A DNA stretch of 64,000 bases from Lutimonas halocynthiae (GTDB taxonomy: Bacteria > Bacteroidota > Bacteroidia > Flavobacteriales > Flavobacteriaceae). The translations under genes and the position numbers were made by a program. The DNA is taken from the NCBI RefSeq assembly GCF_030409835.1, contig NZ_JAUFQO010000005.1, positions 152,613-216,612 on the forward strand. Reading direction: 5' to 3'. How positions within the stretch are numbered: the stretch's first letter is position 1; the number at the start of each line of letters is the position of its first letter. The notes beneath the pieces were generated by a model. The model was not told the DNA's origin and did no database searches. It saw only the letters and a list, made by a program, of their open reading frames with translations. Shown here in pieces: positions 17,719 to 25,854 of this stretch.

Positions 17719-20130
17719 ATGAAGTACTTAAAGTTTTTTCTTTCTCTTATACTTGCGATTTCCGTCCTTTATGGCTTAAATAATAAATTTGGTTCGATTC
17801 CTCCCATTGGGAAATTTCTGAACCCTTATTCTGGATTTTGGCAAAATGAAACAGACGAGTCTATTGAAGGTACAGTGCTTATTAATGGTCTTAAAGATCA
17901 AGTAACTGTTCATTATGATGCGCAATTAATTCCTCATGTATTTGCGAAGAACGATGCAGATTTATATAGGGCTCAGGGGTTTATAACGGCAAAGCATAGA
18001 CTGTGGCAAATGGAATTTCAGACGCATAGTGCGGCAGGGCGGATTTCCGAAATCATAGGTGAAGCAGCTTTGGATTATGACCGTAAAGAAAGAAGGATGG
18101 GTATGGAGTTTGGTGCAGAGCAGGCTCTTAAGGCAATGCGTGAAGATCCAAAAACAGCAGAACTAGTTGAAGCCTATGCATCGGGTGTAAATGACTATAT
18201 AAATCAATTGGATGATAAGGACATCCCTGTGGAATATAAGTTGCTTGACTATAAGCCAGAACAATGGAGTTCTAAAAAAACAGCTTTGTTATTAATGCTC
18301 ATGACCAAAGATCTGGCATCATCTGACAACGATCTCGAACGCACGAATGCCTTAAGAATATTTGGCAAGGAAAAATTTGATTTTTTATTCCCGGATTACC
18401 TTAATGATGGAGAACCTGTGATCCCTGAAGATACTGATTGGAGCTTTATTGATGTCCCGATGACGGAAACTCCAGTTCCTGAGATGGTTATGGATTCTAT
18501 TTCTATGGTTATTGAAAAACCTGACCCTGATAATGGGAGCAATAATTGGGCGGTTTCTGGAGCTAAATCCTATTCAGGAAATCCAATTTTGGCCAATGAT
18601 CCGCATTTGAGTTTAAGCTTACCTTCAATTTGGTTCGTAATGCAGCTCAGTACTCCTGAGCACAATGCTTTTGGAGCTACCTTGCCCGGTGCTTTAGGTG
18701 TTATTTCAGGTTTTAACAATCACATATCATGGGGTGAAACGAACGCCAGGAGAGATCTCGTGGATTGGTATAAAATTGAATTTGACAAGACTGATCCATC
18801 AAAATATAAGCATGATGAGCAATGGAAGGATGTTTCTTTTCGCATGGAAGAGATTAAAATCAGAGGTGAGATGCCATTTAAAGATACGGTTCGATACACG
18901 CATCATGGGCCCGTGACTTATGATGATAAATTTATGGGAAATGACAGGTATCAGGGTTATGCCATGAAATGGATAGGTCATCATGGCGGAAATAACCAAA
19001 GGACATTTCTAGAATTGAATAGCGCCAAGAATTATGATGATTATGTGAATGCGTTGTCACATTATGCTACGCCTGCACAGAACTTTGTATTTGCTTCTGT
19101 AGACGGAGATATTGCATTATGGATTCAAGGTAAGTTTCCAAATAAATGGAATGGGCAAGGTAAGTTTTTAATGGATGGTAGCAATCCAGAACACGATTGG
19201 CAAGGATTTATTCCTCAGCGTTTTAATGTGCATACAAAGAATCCTAAACGAGGTTTTGTTAGTTCTGCTAATCAGCGTCCTGTGAATGATGCTTATCCGT
19301 ATTATGTAATTGATGATTTCTATGAGAACTATAGAAACCGTGTAATTAATGACTTTTTTAATACTAAGGAGAAATTTGAAATCCAAGATTTTAAAGATTT
19401 ACACAATAATAATTACAATTTAAAAGCTGCGGAAATTTTGCCGTATATGATTGCGAGTATAAAAAGTGATGACTTGAATGACGAAGAATCAAAGATGCTA
19501 GGCGAAGTGAAGGCCTGGAATTATATGAACAATATGGATGAGGTTGGCCCTAGCATTTGGTCTTATTGGTGGTGGAATTTTAACAATCTGTTATGGGATG
19601 AGTTCGATATTAAAGATGTGGCGATGGCTAGGCCAGGATCTTATCATACGATTTCTTTATTAAAGAATAACGCCATGGATTCCTTTATCGATATGAAGAA
19701 TACCCCAAAAATCGAAAAGGCTGATGACCTGTTTTTGATCAGTTTTAAGGAAACGGTTGCATCATTGACGAAGTGGAAAACTGAAAACGGGGATTATAAT
19801 TGGAACGCATATAAAGCAACTCATGTTGATCATTTGTTACAAGGTTTACCAGCCTTTTCAAGATTTAATATCCCTATTGGTGGAGGCTCTGGAATTGTGA
19901 ATGCAACCAAAGAAAACCATGGCCCTTCATGGCGTATGATTGTTGAGATGAGCAGCCCGCCAAAAGCCTTGGGGATTTACCCTGGAGGTCAGTCGGGTAA
20001 TCCTGGTAGTATGCATTACGATGATTTTATAGATACCTGGGCAGCGGGGAATTACCATGAGCTGAACTTTATGCAATCTGCAGAAAAAACCGAATTCGTG
20101 ATAGGTACACAAACATTAAACTCAAACTAA
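17719..20130 (+). CDS. Penicillin acylase family protein
   Basis: An 803-residue Ntn hydrolase with an N-terminal signal/anchor (KYLKFFLSLILAISVLYGL). The nucleophile is Ser274 in DNGSNNWAV, where autocatalytic cleavage between Gly and Ser would yield alpha and beta chains; it is followed by the conserved ANDPHLSLSLPSIW. The family includes penicillin and acyl-homoserine-lactone acylases, so amide substrates in the periplasm are likely. A TTG at 17707 is in frame but ATG 17719 fits the signal peptide. The next gene starts at the base after the stop. Confidence 0.9.
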   Translation: MKYLKFFLSLILAISVLYGLNNKFGSIPPIGKFLNPYSGFWQNETDESIEGTVLINGLKDQVTVHYDAQLIPHVFAKNDADLYRAQGFITAKHRLWQMEFQTHSAAGRISEIIGEAALDYDRKERRMGMEFGAEQALKAMREDPKTAELVEAYASGVNDYINQLDDKDIPVEYKLLDYKPEQWSSKKTALLLMLMTKDLASSDNDLERTNALRIFGKEKFDFLFPDYLNDGEPVIPEDTDWSFIDVPMTETPVPEMVMDSISMVIEKPDPDNGSNNWAVSGAKSYSGNPILANDPHLSLSLPSIWFVMQLSTPEHNAFGATLPGALGVISGFNNHISWGETNARRDLVDWYKIEFDKTDPSKYKHDEQWKDVSFRMEEIKIRGEMPFKDTVRYTHHGPVTYDDKFMGNDRYQGYAMKWIGHHGGNNQRTFLELNSAKNYDDYVNALSHYATPAQNFVFASVDGDIALWIQGKFPNKWNGQGKFLMDGSNPEHDWQGFIPQRFNVHTKNPKRGFVSSANQRPVNDAYPYYVIDDFYENYRNRVINDFFNTKEKFEIQDFKDLHNNNYNLKAAEILPYMIASIKSDDLNDEESKMLGEVKAWNYMNNMDEVGPSIWSYWWWNFNNLLWDEFDIKDVAMARPGSYHTISLLKNNAMDSFIDMKNTPKIEKADDLFLISFKETVASLTKWKTENGDYNWNAYKATHVDHLLQGLPAFSRFNIPIGGGSGIVNATKENHGPSWRMIVEMSSPPKALGIYPGGQSGNPGSMHYDDFIDTWAAGNYHELNFMQSAEKTEFVIGTQTLNSN

Positions 20131-20484
20131 ATGAACAATACGAGCCTTAATTTTTTGACGACTCTTTTTCTGGCAATACTGTTTTCTTTCTTCATGCCTT
20201 GGTGGTCAGTTATGTTAGCTGCATTATTGGCTGGATTGTTTTTTTCTGTAAAAGGTATTTCAGTATTTCTCGTTCCTTTCTCAGCGATTTTTTTCTATTG
20301 GATAGTGTATGCTTTTATTTTGTCAAATGGCAATGATTTTATCTTGGCAAAAAAAATAGCAGTGTTACTGCCTCTCGGAGGTAATGCCTACGCATTAATT
20401 TTAGTAACCGCTATTGTTGGAGGTATAGCCGGCGGAGTTGCTGGTGTCTTAGGGAAACAGAGTAAATTACTTTTTGAAAAATAA
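20131..20484 (+). CDS. Small integral membrane protein
   Basis: A 117-residue protein with about four predicted membrane helices (LTTLFLAILFSFFMPWW, MLAALLAGLFFSV, FLVPFSAIFFYWIVYAF and a Gly-rich last helix ILVTAIVGGIAGGVAGVLG). No catalytic motif is seen and no family was recognised. It abuts the penicillin acylase gene without a gap, so it is likely co-expressed and may work with that exported enzyme. Confidence 0.65.
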   Translation: MNNTSLNFLTTLFLAILFSFFMPWWSVMLAALLAGLFFSVKGISVFLVPFSAIFFYWIVYAFILSNGNDFILAKKIAVLLPLGGNAYALILVTAIVGGIAGGVAGVLGKQSKLLFEK

Positions 20485-20525
20485 ATAAACCAAAAACAGC
20501 TTATTAACCAACTTACAACCAGAAC

Positions 20526-21704
20526 ATGAGAAAAATTATTAGCCTATCATTATTATTGCTATGCATCAGTATTTTACACGCTCAAAAACCAAGAGCCAGA
20601 GATTTAGGGGTGCCCTTTAAGGGAACCACTGGAGAATTTAATGCCATTACTGATGTTAAGGGAGTAGAAGTGGGATACAGTACGATCATCAAAGGCACTG
20701 GAAAGAATATCTTAGGAGAAGGCCCTATTAGAACAGGCGTTACTGCTATTTTCCCAAGAGGCAAAGCCAAAAAATTTAGCCCTGTCTATGCGAATTGGTA
20801 CAGTTTAAATGGTAATGGTGAGATGACAGGAACCACATGGGTAACAGAATCAGGTTTTTTAGAAACACCTGTAATGATTACCAATACGAATAGTGTAGGT
20901 GTAGTAAGAGATGCTGTTTTGAAATGGTATGTTGATACAGATTGGTATAGAGGAGAAACCTGGTGGTATACTTACCCAGTGGTTGGAGAGACCTATGATG
21001 GTTTTTTAAATGATATTTATGGTTTTCATGTGAAGGAATCACATGTGAGAGAAGCGATTAATGATGCCAAAGGAGGTGCCATAGAAGAAGGGAATGTGGG
21101 TGGAGGAACTGGTATGATGTGTCTTGGCTTTAAGGGCGGAACCGGGACCTCGTCAAGGGTTTTTAAAATAAATGATACAACTTATACAGTTGGGGCGCTT
21201 GTGCAATCAAATTTTGGGGCTAAGAGAAACTTGAGTATTGCTGGAGTGCCTGTTGGAATTGCCTTAAAAGACACTTTAAACTATGAATACAAAGCAGATC
21301 CTATCTCCCGACGACAAGAAGGAGATGGTTCAATTATCGTGGTGATCGCTACAGACGTTCCTTTATTGCCGCATCAATTAAAGCGGGTAGCTCAAAGAAT
21401 ACCTTTAGGTGTCGGTATCGTTGGTGGAAGAGGTAGTAATGGCTCAGGTGATATTTTTATTGCTTTTTCAACAGCCAATGAAAATGCTTTTCACCGCGAT
21501 CACAAACAGAAAGTGGAGGTGATTTCTAATGATAAAACCTTCCCATTATTTGAAGCTACAGTACAGGTGGTAGAGGAGGCGATTATCAATGCCATGGTTG
21601 CTGCGGAAACGATGGAAGGTATTCATGGGAACAAGGCTTATGCTTTGCCACATGATCTGCTTATTGAAACCCTTAAGAAGTACAATCGATACGAGAAGAA
21701 ATAA
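20526..21704 (+). CDS. Exported P1/DmpA-family aminopeptidase
   Basis: A 392-residue protein with a signal peptide (cleavage after LHAQ). The S58 family motifs are complete: the N-terminal ITDVKGVEVGYSTI, VGGGTGMMCLGFKGGTGTSS and the self-processing site NGSGD with Ser307 as nucleophile after cleavage. DmpA/BapA enzymes remove N-terminal residues, including beta-amino acids and D-residues. With the penicillin acylase two genes upstream it makes a second self-cleaving amide hydrolase in this exported group. Confidence 0.88.
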   Translation: MRKIISLSLLLLCISILHAQKPRARDLGVPFKGTTGEFNAITDVKGVEVGYSTIIKGTGKNILGEGPIRTGVTAIFPRGKAKKFSPVYANWYSLNGNGEMTGTTWVTESGFLETPVMITNTNSVGVVRDAVLKWYVDTDWYRGETWWYTYPVVGETYDGFLNDIYGFHVKESHVREAINDAKGGAIEEGNVGGGTGMMCLGFKGGTGTSSRVFKINDTTYTVGALVQSNFGAKRNLSIAGVPVGIALKDTLNYEYKADPISRRQEGDGSIIVVIATDVPLLPHQLKRVAQRIPLGVGIVGGRGSNGSGDIFIAFSTANENAFHRDHKQKVEVISNDKTFPLFEATVQVVEEAIINAMVAAETMEGIHGNKAYALPHDLLIETLKKYNRYEKK

Positions 21705-21853
21705 GTGAATAAGCTTTGAATTGGTAAGCTTTTAATAGCTAAGAATGCTTATTAAATCTTGTGAAATAGTTATATTGAAGACGTCTTTTAAATTTGTCCT
21801 TAATGAATAGATTAAACCTAATACAAATTGCGAACCAGCTAACAGCCAAGCGC

Positions 21854-22825
21854 ATGACAAGAATTCAAATCTATAGCGTTAATTTGATCTGTCTCCTATT
21901 TTCTTTAATTACTTGGGGACAAGAGACAAGGACGATCCCCTTTAATGATTTAATTGATCCAAGTGTTTTTCTTATCGTTCTAGGAACGGTTCAAGATGCT
22001 GGTTCTCCGCATATAGCCTGTAAAAAAGAATGTTGTGCCCTCTTGTTTGAAAACCATGATGATAGCAGAAAAGTGGTTTCATTGGGTTTGGTGGATCAGA
22101 TAAATTTTTCCAAGTATATCTTTGAGGCCACCCCTGATTTACCTACCCAGTTGAAGAAGTTAAAAAATAGAGGGATGGTAGACAATAATGAAACTCCAGA
22201 CGGTATATTTTTAACCCATGCGCATATTGGTCACTATACCGGATTGATGTATTTGGGCAAGGAGGCCATGAATGCGGAACAGGTTGCCGTTTTTGCCATG
22301 CCAAAAATGAAAGGATATCTTGAAACAAATGGGCCCTGGGATCAACTGGTAACTAATAAAAATATTTCGCTTAAAAGTTTAGAGAATCAGGTGAAATTTA
22401 AACTAAATCAAGATGTGAGTGTAACGCCATTGCTTGTGCCACATCGTGACGAGTATTCTGAAACGGTAGGTTATATAATTGAAGGGCCAAATAAAAAGGC
22501 TTTATTCTTACCTGATATCGACAAATGGGAGAAATGGGAGACCGATATTATTGAAATAGTCAAGACTGTTGATTATGCGTTTCTAGATGCTACCTTTTAT
22601 GATGGTGAAGAGATTAACAATAGAGCTATTAGTGAAATACCACATCCTTTTGTAATTGAAAGTATGGAAAAGTTTAGATGGCTCTCTCCAGAGGAGAAAT
22701 CTAAAATAATATTTATCCACTTTAACCATACAAATCCGGTTTTAAGAGCTGAAAGCGAAGCCTCCAAGACTGTGATAAAAAAAGGATTCAGAATTGCGAG
22801 GACGGGAGATATATATGAACTGTAA
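21854..22825 (+). CDS. Exported MBL-fold hydrolase, PqqB-like
   Basis: Starting at ATG 21854 gives a 323-residue protein with a good signal peptide (RIQIYSVNLICLLFSLITWGQ); an ATG at 21803 would add 17 residues. LGTVQDAGSPHIACKKECC is the opening motif of PqqB-like proteins, with its Cys cluster, and THAHIGHYTGLMYLG is the metal-binding loop, in which Gly replaces the usual Asp of HxHxDH. FIHFNHTNP near the end supplies further His. No other pqq genes are present, so a PQQ role is unlikely; the reaction is unknown. Confidence 0.75.
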   Translation: MTRIQIYSVNLICLLFSLITWGQETRTIPFNDLIDPSVFLIVLGTVQDAGSPHIACKKECCALLFENHDDSRKVVSLGLVDQINFSKYIFEATPDLPTQLKKLKNRGMVDNNETPDGIFLTHAHIGHYTGLMYLGKEAMNAEQVAVFAMPKMKGYLETNGPWDQLVTNKNISLKSLENQVKFKLNQDVSVTPLLVPHRDEYSETVGYIIEGPNKKALFLPDIDKWEKWETDIIEIVKTVDYAFLDATFYDGEEINNRAISEIPHPFVIESMEKFRWLSPEEKSKIIFIHFNHTNPVLRAESEASKTVIKKGFRIARTGDIYEL

Positions 22826-22870
22826 GAACTTGTAGTTTTTTTATTTTTAAACCAGATCGATTGCGCTAAG

Positions 22871-23503
22871 ATGGATACTTATAAAATCACTTTTAAAACC
22901 TGGGATGCCATAGCCTCAGCTTATGAAAGGCAGTTTATGGATTTGAGTTTGTACAATGATAGCTATAAATTGTTTTTGTCTTCACTTGATAAACCGAATG
23001 CCAGGATCTTAGAACTGGGATGTGGCCCGGGAATGATAACTCGCTTTATGATGCAACGATTTCCTGACCTGAATTATACTGCAACCGATGTATCAGCTCA
23101 AATGATCAAAAGAGCTGAATCTAATGTTCCTCAAGTTAAATTTGAGGTATTGGATTGCAGAAATATGTCAAGCATGAAACAACAATTTGATGGCATTGTT
23201 TGCGGCTTTACGCTACCCTATTTATCGAAAGAAGATCGTTTAAAATTAGTTTCGGACTGTACTGAATTACTTTCAAATAAAGGTGTGCTCTATTTGAGTT
23301 ATGTGGCAGGTAATCAAACAGAGCCAGTTTGTATGACCGATAAAGAAGGTAACAGCCTGTATTTTTTCTATCATCAGACTGAGGAACTCAAAAAAGAACT
23401 AGAGATGTATGGATTTCAACTAATTGATATCATTAGCTTGATTTATAAGAAAAAGGAGGATGTGGAGGAGGAGCACACTGTCATCATTGCCAGAAAAAAA
23501 TAA
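22871..23503 (+). CDS. Class I SAM-dependent methyltransferase
   Basis: A 210-residue methyltransferase. ARILELGCGPGMITRFM is the SAM-binding motif I, followed by YTATDVSAQMIKRAESNV and DGIVCGFTLPYLSKEDR as motifs II/III. A C-terminal segment ends with HTVIIARKK, as in Methyltransf_25-type proteins. The methyl acceptor is unknown. The N-terminal FKTWDAIASAYERQFMD is shared with small-molecule methyltransferases. Confidence 0.85.
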   Translation: MDTYKITFKTWDAIASAYERQFMDLSLYNDSYKLFLSSLDKPNARILELGCGPGMITRFMMQRFPDLNYTATDVSAQMIKRAESNVPQVKFEVLDCRNMSSMKQQFDGIVCGFTLPYLSKEDRLKLVSDCTELLSNKGVLYLSYVAGNQTEPVCMTDKEGNSLYFFYHQTEELKKELEMYGFQLIDIISLIYKKKEDVEEEHTVIIARKK

Positions 23504-23581
23504 CAGGATCAGTAATTTTGTAGCCTGATCTTAGAAAAGGTTTATTATTTTTAATGCGGGTTTAAATCTCGTTTGCAAACT

Positions 23582-24112
23582 ATGATTCAATTCGAACATT
23601 ATGCTTTAAGGCTCCTTACAATGGAGGATCTCGAGGCTTACTTCAACATGATGTCAAGAAACAGAGAGCGCCTTCTGCAGTATTTTGCAGGTACGGTTTC
23701 CAAAACGAAAAATTTTGATGACACAAAAGAATTTCTGATAGACATGGAAAAGAGAATAAAGGAAAGAAGCTATTTTCCTTATGTTCTGGTTGACAACGAC
23801 ACTGTATCATTGATTGGGTTTTATGACCTTAAGAATATCGAATGGTCAGTTCCGAAGACAGAGATCGGTTATTTTATTGACCTTGAATATACAGGGAAAG
23901 GAATAGGAGCAAAAGCCTTGAAGGTCTTTTCTGATCACTGCTTTTCAGAATATGGTTTCGAGAAATTGTTTTTACGAACCCATGAAAGTAATCTGCCGGC
24001 GAGAAGGATTGCTGAGAAATCTGGATTCGAAATTGAGGGTACTATTCGTAAAGATTACAAGACTTCATCTGGTGAATTGGTAGATGTCTTGTATTATGGA
24101 TTGATACAATAA
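23582..24112 (+). CDS. GNAT acetyltransferase, RimJ/RimL-like
   Basis: A 176-residue GNAT protein with LRLLTMEDLEAYFNMMSRN, the substrate-loop strand GFYDLKNIEW, the acetyl-CoA loop YTGKGIGAKALKVFSDHC, and LFLRTHESNLPARRIAEKSG before the last strands. This matches ribosomal-protein-alanine or small-molecule N-acetyltransferases. A TTG start at 23573 is in frame but the ATG at 23582 fits the family. The next gene follows after 19 bases. Confidence 0.85.
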   Translation: MIQFEHYALRLLTMEDLEAYFNMMSRNRERLLQYFAGTVSKTKNFDDTKEFLIDMEKRIKERSYFPYVLVDNDTVSLIGFYDLKNIEWSVPKTEIGYFIDLEYTGKGIGAKALKVFSDHCFSEYGFEKLFLRTHESNLPARRIAEKSGFEIEGTIRKDYKTSSGELVDVLYYGLIQ

Positions 24113-24131
24113 AAATAGTCAGGATATAGTG

Positions 24132-24479
24132 ATGAAGAAACAAACGGTTCAAGAATTTTTAGATGCTTTGGTATTAACAGATCCTCAAAAGCATGGTATA
24201 GTCATGCAGTTAAGGGCTAAGGTGAAGCATCTTGAGCCAGCTATTCAGGAAAGAATGATGTATGGTGGGATTATGTTGTCGTTAGAAGAAGATTTAGGTG
24301 GTATTTTTGTTTATAAAAATCATGTTTCGCTTGAATTTGGTCAAGGTTATAGATTTGATGATCCTGATGGGATATTGCAAGGAGGTGGGAAATACCGACG
24401 CCATGTCAAAATTAAAACAAGCCAGGATCTAGCTTTTATAAAGATTGATTCTTTCCTGAATCAAATGCTAAGTTTGTAA
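24132..24479 (+). CDS. DUF1801 (YdhG-like) protein
   Basis: A 115-residue DUF1801 protein: VQEFLDALVLTDPQKHGIVM, ERMMYGGIMLSLEEDLGGIF, then VSLEFGQGYRFDDPDGILQG and a final helix. A GTG just upstream at 24129 could also initiate. It is a different subtype from the 2984 paralogue, having an iron-chaperone-like C-terminal strand set. Function unknown. Confidence 0.75.
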   Translation: MKKQTVQEFLDALVLTDPQKHGIVMQLRAKVKHLEPAIQERMMYGGIMLSLEEDLGGIFVYKNHVSLEFGQGYRFDDPDGILQGGGKYRRHVKIKTSQDLAFIKIDSFLNQMLSL

Positions 24480-24543
24480 TGTGGATCTATTAGAATATTA
24501 CTGAGCACATTCTTAAGCGGTGTGCAAAAACAAATCACATTCA

Positions 24544-25296
24544 ATGAAGAATATTATTTTTTATAAATTATTTAAAATATTTATAATCATTATTTTATCA
24601 TCACTTTTCTCATGTGATGAATCAATAAAATTAAACGAAGTTTACAAAACGAAAAATTTAAAAATAAATCAATTATCGGAGCATGCTTATATACATGAAT
24701 CCTACCTGGATACAGAAGCGTATGGGAAAGTTCCTTGCAATGGAATGGTTTTTATTGATGAGCTTGAAGCGCTTGTGTTTGATACGCCCACGACAAATAA
24801 AACATCTCAAGAACTAATAGATTGGTTAAAGAATGATATGAATTGCAAGGTTCGTTCTGTAATTGTTACACACTTTCATGTTGATGCGATGGGTGGCTTA
24901 GAAGCATTTCACAAAAATGAAATTACTTCCTTTGCGAATAGTTTTACCATAGATATTGCTAAAGAAAAGGAGCTTGTTGTGCCGGAGTACGGCATAACTT
25001 CTTCCTATGAGCATCAGTTTGGAAATAGTAAGGTGATTAGTTTGTTTGTCGGTGAAGGACATAGCAAAGATAATATAGTAGGGTATTTTTCAAATGAAGG
25101 TATTCTTTTTGGGGGCTGTCTTGTCAAGGCATTGGGAGCTAAGAAAGGGAATTTAGAAGATGCAAATACGGTTGAATGGCCAAAAACAATCGAGAAATTG
25201 AGCGTCATGGTGCCGAAAGTTCAAATTGTTGTTCCTGGTCATGGTGAACCAGGTAGCGCAACATTATTAAAGTATACCATAGAATTGTTCGAATGA
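24544..25296 (+). CDS. Subclass B1-type metallo-beta-lactamase, lipoprotein
   Basis: From the ATG at 24544 a 250-residue protein with a lipobox (SLFSC, Cys24). All six B1 zinc ligands are visible: H110, H112 and D114 in THFHVDAMGG, H173 in GEGHSKDN, C192 in FGGCLVKALG and H233 in PGHGEPG. The PCNGMVFID and LVFDTP strands before them also fit subclass B1, and the total size is that of B1 enzymes. Such enzymes hydrolyse beta-lactams, often carbapenems, in the periplasm. The lipid anchor is unusual but known for some. The GNAT gene at 25293 overlaps its stop by four bases. A GTG at 24520 is in frame but gives a poor signal. Confidence 0.85.
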   Translation: MKNIIFYKLFKIFIIIILSSLFSCDESIKLNEVYKTKNLKINQLSEHAYIHESYLDTEAYGKVPCNGMVFIDELEALVFDTPTTNKTSQELIDWLKNDMNCKVRSVIVTHFHVDAMGGLEAFHKNEITSFANSFTIDIAKEKELVVPEYGITSSYEHQFGNSKVISLFVGEGHSKDNIVGYFSNEGILFGGCLVKALGAKKGNLEDANTVEWPKTIEKLSVMVPKVQIVVPGHGEPGSATLLKYTIELFE

Positions 25297-25754
25297 AATT
25301 CAGGCCAGCAGAAATAAAGGATATTGAGGCGCTTAATCATATTAGTCTGGCCTCAAAAAGGTATTGGAATTACCCTGAAGAATGGATACGGCGTTGGAAG
25401 GATGATTTACGTATCAGTGAATTAGATTTGATTGATTTGGAGATTAGGGTCGTGACAATAGACGACCAAATAAAGGGCTTTTGTGCGATAAGAGAAGCGG
25501 ATAGTTATTATGAAGTAGAGCATCTTTGGCTCAGGCCAGATACAATAGGGAAGGGCTTGGGTAAGGCACTTCTTTTAGCATCTTTGGAGAGTGCAGTGAA
25601 TAAGGATCTTCCCATCCTGGTTGAGGCTGATCCAAATGCTGAGGTATTTTATAAGAAGCAGGGTTTTGTTACCTATGACAAGAAGGAAAGTTTCCCGAAA
25701 GGGAGGTACCTGCCATTAATGAAAATGGAAAGTTATTTGCGACCTAAAAAATAA
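25293..25754 (+). CDS. GNAT acetyltransferase
   Basis: A 153-residue GNAT protein, MKFRPAEIKDIEALNHISL at the start, then HLWLRPDTIGKGLGKALLLA as the acetyl-CoA loop and VEADPNAEVFYKKQGF before the C-terminal strand. Its ATG overlaps the TGA of the metallo-beta-lactamase gene, so both are translated from one message. The substrate is unknown; a link to antibiotic modification would be speculation. Confidence 0.85.
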   Translation: MKFRPAEIKDIEALNHISLASKRYWNYPEEWIRRWKDDLRISELDLIDLEIRVVTIDDQIKGFCAIREADSYYEVEHLWLRPDTIGKGLGKALLLASLESAVNKDLPILVEADPNAEVFYKKQGFVTYDKKESFPKGRYLPLMKMESYLRPKK

Positions 25755-25854
25755 TTAAATCTTAATGGTCTAAGGTCTAGGAATCATAAACCATTATGAT
25801 ATATTTGAAGTTGAATAAATGTACTTATAACGTTTAATAAATTACAACCTGCTT

